A stretch of DNA of 22,427 bases from RGIG8785 sp045655245. GTDB lineage: Bacteria; Bacillota; Clostridia; RGIG8785. Each line of letters starts with the position of its first letter. Position 1 is the stretch's first letter. The notes under the pieces are model-generated. The model was not told where the DNA came from. It saw only the letters and a program-made list of their open reading frames with translations, and ran no database searches. This document shows, in pieces, positions 1 through 8,080 of the stretch. The translations under genes and the position numbers were made by a program. The stretch lies in assembly GCA_045655245.1 (NCBI GenBank), contig JAZOOX010000011.1, forward strand, positions 1 through 22,427. Reading direction: 5' to 3'.

Positions 1-1481
1 TCTCCTTCGTTGAAAGTCTTACCGCCTAAGGTGAACTTCTTGTTCTCTTCGTCCATGATGATTTCACCGCAACCGGATACACAGCAGGTACCCATACCAC
101 GGGCAACAACGGCAGCGTGAGAAGTCATACCGCCACGAACGCTCAGGATACCCTGAGAAGCCTTCATACCTGCGATGTCTTCAGGAGAGCTCTCCAGACG
201 AACCAGAATACCCTTCTCGCCACGGTTGTGCCAGATTTCTTCATCTTCTGCAGTGAATACAACCTTACCGCAAGCAGCACCGGGGGAAGCACCCAAGCCT
301 ACGCCCATGGGAGTAGCAGCCTTCAATGCCTTTGCATCGAACTGGGGATGCAACAGAGTGTCCAGGTTACGGGGGTCGATCATAGCAACAGCCTGCTTCT
401 TATCGATCATACCTTCGTCTACCAGGTCACAAGCGATCTTCAATGCAGCCTTGGCGGTACGCTTACCGTTACGGGTCTGCAGCATATACAGTTTGCCGTG
501 CTCAACGGTAAATTCCATATCCTGCATATCGCGGTAATGGTCTTCCAGAGTAACGCAAACTTTCTTGAACTGAGCAAATGCTTCGGGGAACTTCTGTTCC
601 ATTTCGGCAATGGGCATAGGAGTACGTACACCTGCAACAACGTCTTCACCCTGAGCGTTGGTCAGGAACTCACCCATCAGGCCGGGTTCGCCGGTAGCAG
701 GGTCACGGGTAAAGGCAACGCCGGTACCGCAATCATCACCCATGTTACCGAAAGCCATCATCTGTACGTTAACAGCGGTACCCCAGGAGTAAGGAATATC
801 GTTGTCACGACGATAGATGTTAGCACGGGGGTTGTCCCAAGAACGGAATACAGCTTCAACAGCGCCCATCAACTGTTCAACGGGGTCGGTGGGGAAGTCC
901 TTACCGATCTTGTTCTTATACTCAGCCTTAAACTGTTCAGCCAGAACCTTCAGATCCTCAGCGGTCAGTTCAACGTCCTGAGTAACACCCTTTTCTTCTT
1001 TCATTTTGTCGATCAATTCTTCGAAGTACTTCTTACCGACTTCCATAACAACGTCGGAGTACATCTGAATGAATCTTCTGTAGCAGTCATAAGCCCATCT
1101 GGGGTTACCGGATTCGGTTGCCATGTATTCAACAACTTCTTCGTTCAGACCCAGGTTTAAGATGGTGTCCATCATACCGGGCATAGAAGCACGGGCACCG
1201 GAACGAACGGAAACCAGCAACGGGTTGGTCTTGTCACCGAATTTCTTTCCGCAGATACCTTCCATCTTCTTGATATTTTCCAGGATTTCTGCCTTGATTT
1301 CGTCACTGATCTTTCTGCCGTCCTCGTAATACTGGGTACAAGCCTCGGTAGAAACAGTGAAGCCTTGCGGTACGGGCAGACCGATCTTGGTCATTTCTGC
1401 CAGGTTGGCACCCTTGCCGCCGAGCAGCTCACGCATGGAAGCGTCGCCCTCGCTGAAGAGATAAACAAACTTTTTACTCAT
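1..1481 (-). CDS. ppdK: Pyruvate, phosphate dikinase (partial, C-terminus cut by window edge)
   Basis: This enzyme interconverts pyruvate + ATP + Pi and phosphoenolpyruvate + AMP + PPi in the cytosol. In anaerobic Clostridia it often works in the glycolytic direction with PPi. The visible 493 codons cover the N-terminal nucleotide-binding domain and the phosphohistidine domain; the PEP/pyruvate-binding barrel lies outside the window (the family is about 870-880 aa). The motif SVRSGARASMPGMMDTILNL lies near residues 91-110. The catalytic-histidine motif GGMTSHAAVVARGMGT puts His at residue 455, the same number as in the well-studied Clostridium symbiosum enzyme. The ATG at 1479-1481 follows an AGGAGG ribosome binding site and a promoter with an extended -10 element. 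No other gene shares the transcript on the visible side. The identification is secure. Confidence 0.97.
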   Translation of the reverse strand, partial: MSKKFVYLFSEGDASMRELLGGKGANLAEMTKIGLPVPQGFTVSTEACTQYYEDGRKISDEIKAEILENIKKMEGICGKKFGDKTNPLLVSVRSGARASMPGMMDTILNLGLNEEVVEYMATESGNPRWAYDCYRRFIQMYSDVVMEVGKKYFEELIDKMKEEKGVTQDVELTAEDLKVLAEQFKAEYKNKIGKDFPTDPVEQLMGAVEAVFRSWDNPRANIYRRDNDIPYSWGTAVNVQMMAFGNMGDDCGTGVAFTRDPATGEPGLMGEFLTNAQGEDVVAGVRTPMPIAEMEQKFPEAFAQFKKVCVTLEDHYRDMQDMEFTVEHGKLYMLQTRNGKRTAKAALKIACDLVDEGMIDKKQAVAMIDPRNLDTLLHPQFDAKALKAATPMGVGLGASPGAACGKVVFTAEDEEIWHNRGEKGILVRLESSPEDIAGMKASQGILSVRGGMTSHAAVVARGMGTCCVSGCGEIIMDEENKKFTLGGKTFNEG

Positions 1482-1514
1482 CGTTTTTCCTCCTATTACA
1501 ACATGATCTATAAT

Positions 1515-1542
1515 ATTATACCACATTTTTCAAGTTTGTAAA
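1515..1542 (-). promoter_or_regulatory. Sigma-A promoter of ppdK
   Basis: On the minus strand there is TTTACA (1542-1537), a 16-bp spacer and TATAAT (1520-1515). The -10 box is preceded by TGTGG, giving an extended -10 (TGG directly before TATAAT). The start codon of ppdK lies about 27 bases further down. Confidence 0.8.
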
Positions 1543-1572
1543 GCCTTTTTTCAAAATTCAGCCGTACAAACA

Positions 1573-1600
1573 AAAAAGAACCGACAAGCGGTTCTTTTCT
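1573..1600 (-). terminator. Rho-independent terminator after the cold shock gene
   Basis: On the minus strand the stem GAACCG / CGGTTC, extended by A-T pairs, closes a CTTGT loop and is followed by a run of T. It starts about ten bases after the stop codon of the cold shock gene and separates it from the ppdK promoter. Confidence 0.85.
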
Positions 1601-1610
1601 TTTTATAAAG

Positions 1611-1811
1611 TTACGCCTTGGTTACGTTGGTAGCCTGGGGACCCTTTGCACCGTCAACAACGTCGAACTGTACGGTCTCGCCTTCTGCCAAGGACTTATA
1701 ACCTTCCATGTTGATAGCAGAGAAATGAACGAATACATCGGTACCTTCTTCGGATTCGATGAAGCCATAGCCTTTCTCAGCGTTGAACCATTTTACTTTG
1801 CCAGTTTGCAT
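1611..1811 (-). CDS. csp: Cold shock protein (CspA/CspB family RNA chaperone)
   Basis: This is a 66-residue single cold-shock domain that binds single-stranded RNA and DNA and melts RNA structure. The two RNA-binding motifs are clear: KGYGFI near residue 13 (RNP1) and DVFVHF near residue 25 (RNP2). The sequence begins MQTGKVKWFNAEKGYGF, as is usual for the family. The frame stays open up to a TTG at 1829, but the ATG at 1811 fits the normal family length and has GGAGG and AGGA upstream, so I chose it. The gene is monocistronic, with its own promoter at 1869-1897 and a terminator. Readthrough from the long operon upstream is possible, because no terminator separates them. Which paralogue letter applies cannot be told. 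Confidence 0.95.
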   Translation of the reverse strand: MQTGKVKWFNAEKGYGFIESEEGTDVFVHFSAINMEGYKSLAEGETVQFDVVDGAKGPQATNVTKA

Positions 1812-1868
1812 AATTCCTAAAACCTCCAAAAACTTTCTAAAATCTGCCGCCCGTTTGGCGACCTTGAT

Positions 1869-1897
1869 AATATATCACACCCGCCGTGGTTTGTCAA
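1869..1897 (-). promoter_or_regulatory. Consensus sigma-A promoter of the cold shock gene
   Basis: A perfect TTGACA (1897-1892), 17-bp spacer and TATATT (1874-1869) lie on the minus strand. The stop codon of the upstream methyltransferase gene (1875-1877) sits inside the spacer. The predicted 5' leader is about 50 nt and contains a small CGCC/GGCG hairpin. Confidence 0.88.
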
Positions 1898-2642
1898 GAG
1901 TTTTTTCGCAAACGAAAAAGCCCCGTTCTTCCCCCAAAGCAGGCGGATTATCAGATAATTCACCCAACAGTTCAATCTTCTCAAAGCCGCATTTTTCAAG
2001 CATATGCCGGATTTCGGACGGAAGATAGCAATACTGTTCGTGCGTCTCGTCAAAACGGCTGTAGTACTCCCCTTCCTGTTGGAAAACCGTCAGCTCAAAG
2101 CGGTTTAGCCGCGAAACACTGTCATAAGCGTTATTCCAGATACAAAAGGCTTCATCCGTTTCGACAGTAATGGTATTCTGCCCCAAAACTTCTGAAAACT
2201 TGTACGGCATATTAAAATCAAAGATCAAAATACCTTCCGGATTTAAGTAGTTCATACAAAGAGCAAACATCCGCTCCAGCTTTTGAGGATCGGTAATGTA
2301 GTTTACGCTGTCTAACAGACAAACGATCGCATCCACCGTTCCGTAAAGTTCAAAGGCAGTCATATCCTGATGCAAGAGCAACACGTTACTCAAGCCCGAT
2401 TCAATTTGCTTTTCCCGTGCTTCCGCCAGCATCTCTTCGGACAGGTCCAACCCGATCATGTCATATCCGCGGGAGGCCAGTTCCATCGTTGCATTTCCCG
2501 TGCCGCAAGCCAGTTCCAATACCAGTTCGGGACTCTTTCCGCGGCGGGCGAAAATCCTTTCCAGATAGTCTACCCAAGCAGAATAGTTCAATTCGGGCAA
2601 GAGGGCATCATAAACCGATGCAAAACCTTCGTATGCACCCAT
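1875..2642 (-). CDS. Class I SAM-dependent methyltransferase, YqeM-like
   Basis: This 255-residue Rossmann-fold methyltransferase has unknown substrate. Motif I (ELACGTGN, residues 43-50) and the acidic SAM-ribose residue in GLDLS (Asp66) are intact. The opening MGAYEGFASVYDALL resembles small-molecule methyltransferases annotated YqeM in Firmicutes, but that link is from memory of the family. Its ATG overlaps the stop codon of the helicase gene by one base (TAATG), with GGAGGA inside the end of that gene, so translation is probably coupled. It is the last gene of the cysE-led unit. A function in translation or RNA modification would be a guess. Confidence 0.85.
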   Translation of the reverse strand: MGAYEGFASVYDALLPELNYSAWVDYLERIFARRGKSPELVLELACGTGNATMELASRGYDMIGLDLSEEMLAEAREKQIESGLSNVLLLHQDMTAFELYGTVDAIVCLLDSVNYITDPQKLERMFALCMNYLNPEGILIFDFNMPYKFSEVLGQNTITVETDEAFCIWNNAYDSVSRLNRFELTVFQQEGEYYSRFDETHEQYCYLPSEIRHMLEKCGFEKIELLGELSDNPPALGEERGFFVCEKTLDKPRRV

Positions 2643-5020
2643 TACGCTTCCTCCTTTTTCAAGTTGGAATACTGCGCCATCAAGTTTTTGGCGCCCACCT
2701 CGTCAAAGCGAACGGTCAAAAACATATCGTTTGCCATAGGTTGAACTTTTTCAATCACACCCCGACCGAATTTAGCATGAATAACCACATCCCCCACCGT
2801 AAATGAAAGAGAGGAAGCTGTTTCCGCAGGACGGGGCTTAGGTTTGTTGATGCCCGTAACGGTAGCACGGCTTCCAAAAGCCGAAACAGACGGTGCAAAG
2901 TCGTAGTCATCGGTCGAAACTTTTTGTTTTTTCGGCGTGGTATCTTTCAACAGTTCTTTCGGGATCTCTTCCAGAAACATAGACGGACGGTTATACCCCG
3001 TCTTACCGTAAAGCATACGTGTTGATGCACGGGTAATATACAATCGTTCTTTCGCGCGGGTCAGGGCAACATAGCAAAGCCGGCGTTCTTCTTCCAGCTC
3101 TTCCCCGTCTGCCATCGACATTTCACCCGGGAAGATCCCGTTTTCCATACCGCATAAGAACACCGCCTTAAACTCCAACCCCTTCGCACTATGAACGGTG
3201 GTTAAGGTAACCGTTCCGTTTTCTGCATCAATGTTATCGGAATCTGAGTACAAAGAACTCTGCTCCAAAAATGCCACCAAGGGATTTTCCTCATCCCCCC
3301 GCTGATCGATTTCTTGCGTATGAGACAGCAACTCCCGAACATTGCCCAGCCGATCCTTGCCGTCCTTCCCTTCAGCCTCCAGAGCGGCACGGTAACCGCT
3401 TTCTTCAATAACAAAAGCGGTTAAATCGGTCAACGACATGGTGGAAACCAAATTGCGGAACTTTTCTATCATTTCGAAGAAACCTTGTAGTTTAACGGCG
3501 GCTTTTGCCAATTCTGCATAGTCCGAGATGCGGGACAGTACTTTGTACATACTGACTCCTTCTTGGGCAGCAAGGGCTGACACACGGTCCACGGTAGTTT
3601 TGCCGATCCCCCGTTTGGGCACATTAATCACCCGCTGCAGGGAAATATCATCATCGGGATTTTGGATCAGCCGCAGATAGGCCATAATGTCTTTGATTTC
3701 CATACGGCTGAAATACGACAGTCCCCCATAAACACGGGCAGGAATCCGTTCTCCCGAAAGGGTCGTTTCCAGGATACGTGACAGTGCATTCACACGGTAC
3801 AAAACCGCAAAATCAGAGTACTTGTAACCTTTGTAACGGAGTTGCTCGATGGTATTGGCGATAAAGTACGCCTCATCCCGTTCGTTGTCACAACAGCGGA
3901 GTTCCAGCAACTCTCCTGCGCCTTTATCGGTCCAAAGAGCTTTATCCTTACGTCCCGTATTGTTGCGAATCACGGCGTTTGCCGCATCAAGAATATTTTG
4001 AGTAGAACGGTAGTTTTGTTCCAGTTTGATGACCTTTGCGCCGGGGAAATCCGATTCAAAGTTCAAAATGTTTTCGATATTTGCGCCACGGAAACGGTAG
4101 ATACTCTGGTCATCGTCACCCACCACGCAAATGTTTTTATGGTGCCCTGCCAGCAAAGAAACCAACTGGTACTGGGCATGGTTGGTGTCCTGATACTCAT
4201 CCACCAAAATATAACGGAATCGTTTTTGATAGGTAAAAAGCAGATCGTCTTCCTGTTGGAAGAGCTTGACGGTATAAAACAAAATATCGTCAAAGTCCAT
4301 GGCATTGCAACGAACCAGTTTTTTCTGATACAACGTATACAGTTTAGCAATCAGACTGCGGCGATAGTCCCCTTCTACCTCTTTGGCGTATTCCTCGGGA
4401 CCAAGAAGTTTCTCCTTGGCATTGCTGATCTCGTTCAAAGCAGACTTGACCGAAAGCATATCCTCTGCCAGATTCAGTTCCTGATAACAAGTCTTTAATA
4501 ACGCCTGCTGGTCGTTGGTGTCATAAATCACGAAATCGCGGGTCAGATGGGACAGGTACTCGGCGCTGCGGCGCAGTATCCGTACACAGACGGAATGGAA
4601 CGTTCCTGCCCAAATATCACGGCCTTCTTCACCGACAGCGGCCTCGATACGGGTTTTAATCTCCTCCGCCGCTTTGTTGGTAAAGGTAATTGCCAAAATC
4701 TGATACCCTTGTACGGGTTTGTCAGACAAAGCATCAAGCAAGGGCTTTGCTTTCTCCGAACGGAGATCAACAGAATCAGCGAGCGCCGCAGAAAGCAGCG
4801 CTCGCTCATTTTCGTTCAACTCAGGCATTGACGTGTCACACGCCTGTCCGAACTGCATTAGATGGGAAATTTTATGTATCAGAACAGTGGTCTTACCACT
4901 CCCCGCCCCTGCAATGACCAGCAGCGGTCCTTTGGTTTCAAAAACGGCTTTTTGCTGTTGTTCGTTTAAATGACGGTAGTAGTTTTTAAAAAACTGTTCC
5001 TTCTCCCGTGAACAAAACAT
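2642..5020 (-). CDS. pcrA: ATP-dependent DNA helicase of the UvrD/PcrA family (SF1A)
   Basis: This 3'-5' helicase is used in nucleotide excision repair and in removing RecA or stalled transcription complexes. The 792 residues carry Walker A GAGSGKT (38-44), motif Ia ITFTNKAA (111-118), Walker B DEYQDTN (274-280), motif III GDDDQSIYRFRGA (301-313), and YVALTRAKERL for motif VI. A Tudor-like C-terminal module follows from about residue 738 (FTVGDVVIHAKFGRG), as in PcrA. Between motifs I and Ia there is an extra stretch of about 49 residues (57-105) that Bacillus PcrA lacks. The ATG at 5020 comes two bases after the upstream transketolase stop, with AGAGG as ribosome binding site. The gene is part of the long cysE-led operon. 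Confidence 0.96.
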   Translation of the reverse strand: MFCSREKEQFFKNYYRHLNEQQQKAVFETKGPLLVIAGAGSGKTTVLIHKISHLMQFGQACDTSMPELNENERALLSAALADSVDLRSEKAKPLLDALSDKPVQGYQILAITFTNKAAEEIKTRIEAAVGEEGRDIWAGTFHSVCVRILRRSAEYLSHLTRDFVIYDTNDQQALLKTCYQELNLAEDMLSVKSALNEISNAKEKLLGPEEYAKEVEGDYRRSLIAKLYTLYQKKLVRCNAMDFDDILFYTVKLFQQEDDLLFTYQKRFRYILVDEYQDTNHAQYQLVSLLAGHHKNICVVGDDDQSIYRFRGANIENILNFESDFPGAKVIKLEQNYRSTQNILDAANAVIRNNTGRKDKALWTDKGAGELLELRCCDNERDEAYFIANTIEQLRYKGYKYSDFAVLYRVNALSRILETTLSGERIPARVYGGLSYFSRMEIKDIMAYLRLIQNPDDDISLQRVINVPKRGIGKTTVDRVSALAAQEGVSMYKVLSRISDYAELAKAAVKLQGFFEMIEKFRNLVSTMSLTDLTAFVIEESGYRAALEAEGKDGKDRLGNVRELLSHTQEIDQRGDEENPLVAFLEQSSLYSDSDNIDAENGTVTLTTVHSAKGLEFKAVFLCGMENGIFPGEMSMADGEELEEERRLCYVALTRAKERLYITRASTRMLYGKTGYNRPSMFLEEIPKELLKDTTPKKQKVSTDDYDFAPSVSAFGSRATVTGINKPKPRPAETASSLSFTVGDVVIHAKFGRGVIEKVQPMANDMFLTVRFDEVGAKNLMAQYSNLKKEEA

Positions 5021-5022
5021 GT

Positions 5023-5952
5023 TTAACCTCTTACAATCAACCGTGCTTTTTCGGCAATATGCTTTGCCTTCATTTCGTATTCTTCCAACAACTCGACAGG
5101 TTTACCCGATTTACCGAACTTGTCACGGGCGCCGATACGCTCCACACGGGTGGGACAGGTTTCTGCCACAACCTCGGCAACAGCACTGCCAAGACCGCCA
5201 ATGATATTGTGTTCCTCGGCGGTAACGATACCGCGGGTCTCCTTTGCGGCTTTGGTGATAATATCTCGGTCGATGGGCTTAATGGTATGGATGTTGATCA
5301 CGCGGGCACTGATTCCTTCTTCTGCCAAAATCTCAGCAGCCTGCAGTGTTTCGGGAACCATCAGACCGGTACCGATCAAGGTAACATCAGTACCATCGCG
5401 GAGCAACACGCCTTTTCCCAATTCAAACTGATAGTTTTCGTCGTTGACGTCTTCTACCGCCAAACGGCCGAAACGCAGATAAACGGGTCCCTCATGCTCA
5501 CAAGCAGCCAATACTGCGGCACGGGCTTCGACGTCATCAGCGGGGTTGATAATTACCATATGGGGCAGCGAACGCATCAGAGCAATGTCTTCCAAGCACT
5601 GGTGGGTGGCACCGTCTTCACCGACAGAGATGCCTGCATGGGTAGCACCAATTTTAACGTTGGCTTCCATATGGGCTACGCTGTTACGAATCTGTTCAAA
5701 AGCGCGTCCTGCAGCGAACATGGCAAAAGAACTGGCAAAAACGATTTTGCCCGACAGTGCCAAGCCAGTTGCAGTAGACATCATATTCCCTTCTGCAATA
5801 CCCGTATTGATAAAGCGGTCGGGAAATTCTTTTTTAAAGGTATCAGTCTTGGTGGACTTGGACAAGTCAGCGTCCATAACCACCAGGTTGGGGTATTTTT
5901 TACCGGCTTCGGCTAACGCTTTGCCGTAGGATTCTCTCGTTGCAATTTTCAT
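5023..5952 (-). CDS. Transketolase, C-terminal subunit
   Basis: This is the pyrimidine-binding half of a split transketolase (309 residues). It pairs with the N-terminal subunit encoded just upstream to transfer two-carbon units between sugar phosphates in the non-oxidative pentose phosphate pathway. The thiamine-activating glutamate is seen in INTGIAEGNM (Glu54). GATHAGISVGEDGATHQ (102-118) is the usual active-site segment, and the C-terminal transketolase fold follows. Its ATG overlaps the stop of the N-terminal subunit as ATGA (5949-5952), which favours equal production of the two subunits. The split arrangement is widespread in Clostridia and archaea. A 1-deoxyxylulose-phosphate synthase is unlikely, because that is a single long chain. 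Confidence 0.95.
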   Translation of the reverse strand: MKIATRESYGKALAEAGKKYPNLVVMDADLSKSTKTDTFKKEFPDRFINTGIAEGNMMSTATGLALSGKIVFASSFAMFAAGRAFEQIRNSVAHMEANVKIGATHAGISVGEDGATHQCLEDIALMRSLPHMVIINPADDVEARAAVLAACEHEGPVYLRFGRLAVEDVNDENYQFELGKGVLLRDGTDVTLIGTGLMVPETLQAAEILAEEGISARVINIHTIKPIDRDIITKAAKETRGIVTAEEHNIIGGLGSAVAEVVAETCPTRVERIGARDKFGKSGKPVELLEEYEMKAKHIAEKARLIVRG

Positions 5953-6788
5953 GCCTGTACCTCCTCTAAGCGGGCAATTTCCGCATCCAGTTCGCTGACA
6001 GCCTGAGCATACTGCTCATCATTGGGAGCATTACCGTGCCAGGACGCCTCGTTTTCCATGAAGGAAACGCCTTTTCCTTTGATGGTACGCGCCATGATCA
6101 GGGTGGGGCGGTCGGTGGTTTCTTTTGCCTTTTTAATGGCGTCGCGGATCTGGTTCAGGTCATTACCGTCAATGTCCAGTACCTGCAACCCGAAAGCGCG
6201 GAACTTTTCATCCAGCGGAACAGGAGACATAACCTTTCGAATATCACCATCAATCTGGAGGCCGTTAAAGTCCAGGAAAATGGTATGGTTGTTCAGTTTA
6301 TAATGAGCGGCAAACATTGCAGCCTCCCAAACCTGGCCTTCTTCACACTCGCCGTCACCGATGATGCTGTATACGCGATAATCCTCTCCTGACAGTTTGG
6401 CAGACAACGCCATCCCGTTGGCAACGGAGATCCCCTGCCCCAAAGAACCGGTAGACGCTTCAACGCCGGGAACGGTCAGCATATCGGGGTGACCCTGCAG
6501 ATAACTGTCCGTTTTACGGAAAGTCTTTAAATCCTCTACAGGGAAGAATCCACGGTTTGCCAAAACAGAATACAATCCGGGGGATGCATGACCCTTAGAC
6601 AGCACAAAACGGTCACGTCCCTCCATCTTGGGGTTTTGGGGGTCGATATTCATTTCTTCGAAGTAAAGAACGCTCAAAATGTCGGCGATGGATAACGAGC
6701 CTCCGGGATGTCCCGATTTGGCACAGTAAACCGCCTCCACAATGCCGCGACGCACTTTAGCGGCGGCTAACTCGGTAGAACATTTCAT
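5949..6788 (-). CDS. Transketolase, N-terminal (thiamine diphosphate-binding) subunit
   Basis: This is the pyrophosphate-binding half of split transketolase (279 residues). The thiamine diphosphate motif starts with GDGECEEGQVWEA at residues 144-156 and ends at Asn175 (DFNGLQIDG). Histidines in SGHPGG (27) and SKGHASPG (67) match substrate-site positions of transketolases. The ATG at 6788 has AGGAGG upstream, and the gene starts 24 bases after the YitT-like gene ends. Together with the next gene it forms the complete enzyme. Confidence 0.95.
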   Translation of the reverse strand: MKCSTELAAAKVRRGIVEAVYCAKSGHPGGSLSIADILSVLYFEEMNIDPQNPKMEGRDRFVLSKGHASPGLYSVLANRGFFPVEDLKTFRKTDSYLQGHPDMLTVPGVEASTGSLGQGISVANGMALSAKLSGEDYRVYSIIGDGECEEGQVWEAAMFAAHYKLNNHTIFLDFNGLQIDGDIRKVMSPVPLDEKFRAFGLQVLDIDGNDLNQIRDAIKKAKETTDRPTLIMARTIKGKGVSFMENEASWHGNAPNDEQYAQAVSELDAEIARLEEVQA

Positions 6789-6812
6789 TGGTAAACCCTC
6801 CTGTAACTTCTA

Positions 6813-7646
6813 TTAAAAACCGTTGCCCAACACCTCTTTGCTGTCCAAAAGGAAGAAAAACGCATCGGGGTCCAGTTCGTGAACAATTCGTTTAAGGGAA
6901 TATACTTCATTTTTTCGTGCAACGCAAAACAAGGTCAGGCGATCCTTTTGGGTATACATTCCCTTGCTGTACAACCCGGTCACGCCACGTTGTTTCCCCG
7001 TCTGCATCAGAAGCACGGCAAGTTCTTCCGCACGGTCAGAAATAATCAAAATCGCTTTCCCTGCCGATGCATCTTCCACAACGGTGTCCAAAATCAGGGT
7101 ATTGATTACGATTGCCAGTACCGAATACAGCGCCAAGGACAAATCTCGAAAAACAAGGATGCCCACCACAATAATCAACAAGTCCAGCAATAGTAAAAAA
7201 CGCCCGACAGAAAGACCCGGAAATCGGTTGAAAACCAGTTTTGCCAGGATGTCCGTCCCGCCCGTACTTCCGCCTACGCGAAAGACGATGCCCATACCAA
7301 CCCCCGCCAAAACGCCACCGTATAAAGTAGCCAAAAGGGGTTCTACGGTAAAAAGGGGGAACAGTTCAAACACGCCTAACGCCAAAGACAGCAGCAACGA
7401 ACAGAAAACCGTCTTGGCGCCGAAATCGGAACCCAAACGCCGAAAACCGATCAACAACAGAATCAGATTCCCCAGCAACAACAACACACTGACAGGGATT
7501 CCGGTTGGCACCGAAAGAATCGTTGCCAAGCCGCTGATGCCGCCTGCGGCGATGTGGTAGGGAATCAGAAAAAACGCCAATCCCGCCGCAGTCAGCAGGG
7601 TTCCAAAAGCCAAAAAACAATATGTGACGAACAAACGAAAACGCAC
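6813..7646 (-). CDS. YitT-family membrane protein (DUF161 + DUF2179)
   Basis: This is a multi-pass membrane protein of 277 residues. About five to six hydrophobic segments occupy residues 1-195, including the family signature FLIPYHIAAGGISGLATIL near residue 26 and GGSTGGTDILAKLV near residue 125. A cytosolic DUF2179 domain follows (about 215-273, including GVTGLYSKGMYTQKDRLTL). The family is common in Firmicutes and its transport role is not established. The start codon is GTG (7646-7644), placed 8 bases after AAAGGAGG; no nearby ATG exists. It lies between mrnC and the transketolase genes in the same operon, with no evident functional tie to either. Confidence 0.9.
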   Translation of the reverse strand: MRFRLFVTYCFLAFGTLLTAAGLAFFLIPYHIAAGGISGLATILSVPTGIPVSVLLLLGNLILLLIGFRRLGSDFGAKTVFCSLLLSLALGVFELFPLFTVEPLLATLYGGVLAGVGMGIVFRVGGSTGGTDILAKLVFNRFPGLSVGRFLLLLDLLIIVVGILVFRDLSLALYSVLAIVINTLILDTVVEDASAGKAILIISDRAEELAVLLMQTGKQRGVTGLYSKGMYTQKDRLTLFCVARKNEVYSLKRIVHELDPDAFFFLLDSKEVLGNGF

Positions 7647-7663
7647 GAAGATAGCCTCCTTTT

Positions 7664-8080
7664 TTAAAGAAGAACCCTCCGAATCAGCGTTTCCATCCGT
7701 TCAAACTGACGAGATACGTAAAGATACCCTAAAAGCGCCTCGAACCCCGTTGCTCGACGGTAGTCCACAACATCGGCGTTTTTAGGCACCGTTGCCGATT
7801 TGGCATTGCGACCGCGTTTGTAAACTGCCGCTTCCTCCTCGGTCAACAGCGGTTCCAATTCCCCCATCATATCACTTTGCGTCTTTGCCTTGACCAACGC
7901 CGTTGCCTCTTTGTGCAAAGTATGCACGGGAGCGTTTTTATGACAGAGAAAACTGCGAACATACAGTTCATAAACCGCATCGCCGAGATAAGCTAAAACC
8001 AGCGGAGAATATGCATTGGCAGGAAGCAGTTCCTGCTCAGCCTCAGCTAAAAAATCCGTACTGATCATGCCCGTTTCCAT
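7664..8080 (-). CDS. mrnC: Mini-ribonuclease III
   Basis: This RNase III-like nuclease lacks the double-stranded RNA-binding domain and in Bacillus matures 23S rRNA. The conserved blocks are present: LAYLGDAVYELYVR (about 29-42), GRNAKSATVPKNA (about 90-102) and YRRATGFEALLGYLY (about 107-121), the last carrying the catalytic Glu. At 138 residues it has the normal length. Two starts are possible: ATG at 8080, or ATG at 8068, which forms an ATGA overlap with the cysS stop codon. Ribosome binding sites are weak for both, so coupling to cysS is likely. The order cysE-cysS-mrnC is the same as in Bacillus, but the rlmB methyltransferase that follows there is replaced here by the yitT-like gene. 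Confidence 0.93.
   Translation of the reverse strand: METGMISTDFLAEAEQELLPANAYSPLVLAYLGDAVYELYVRSFLCHKNAPVHTLHKEATALVKAKTQSDMMGELEPLLTEEEAAVYKRGRNAKSATVPKNADVVDYRRATGFEALLGYLYVSRQFERMETLIRRVLL

Noticed and set aside
117..1160. Long plus-strand open frame of 347 codons opposite ppdK
   Set aside because: It is a shadow of a strongly coding minus-strand gene; the product has no recognisable domain and ppdK motifs, including the catalytic histidine, are read on the other strand.
3842..4498. Plus-strand open frame of 218 codons opposite the helicase gene
   Set aside because: It is antisense to PcrA motifs, with no family resemblance and no separate expression signal.
5008..5916. Plus-strand open frame of 302 codons opposite the transketolase C-terminal gene
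   Set aside because: It is antisense to a well-conserved gene with intact motifs. Codon usage of the real gene keeps the opposite frame open; there is no ribosome binding site or domain.
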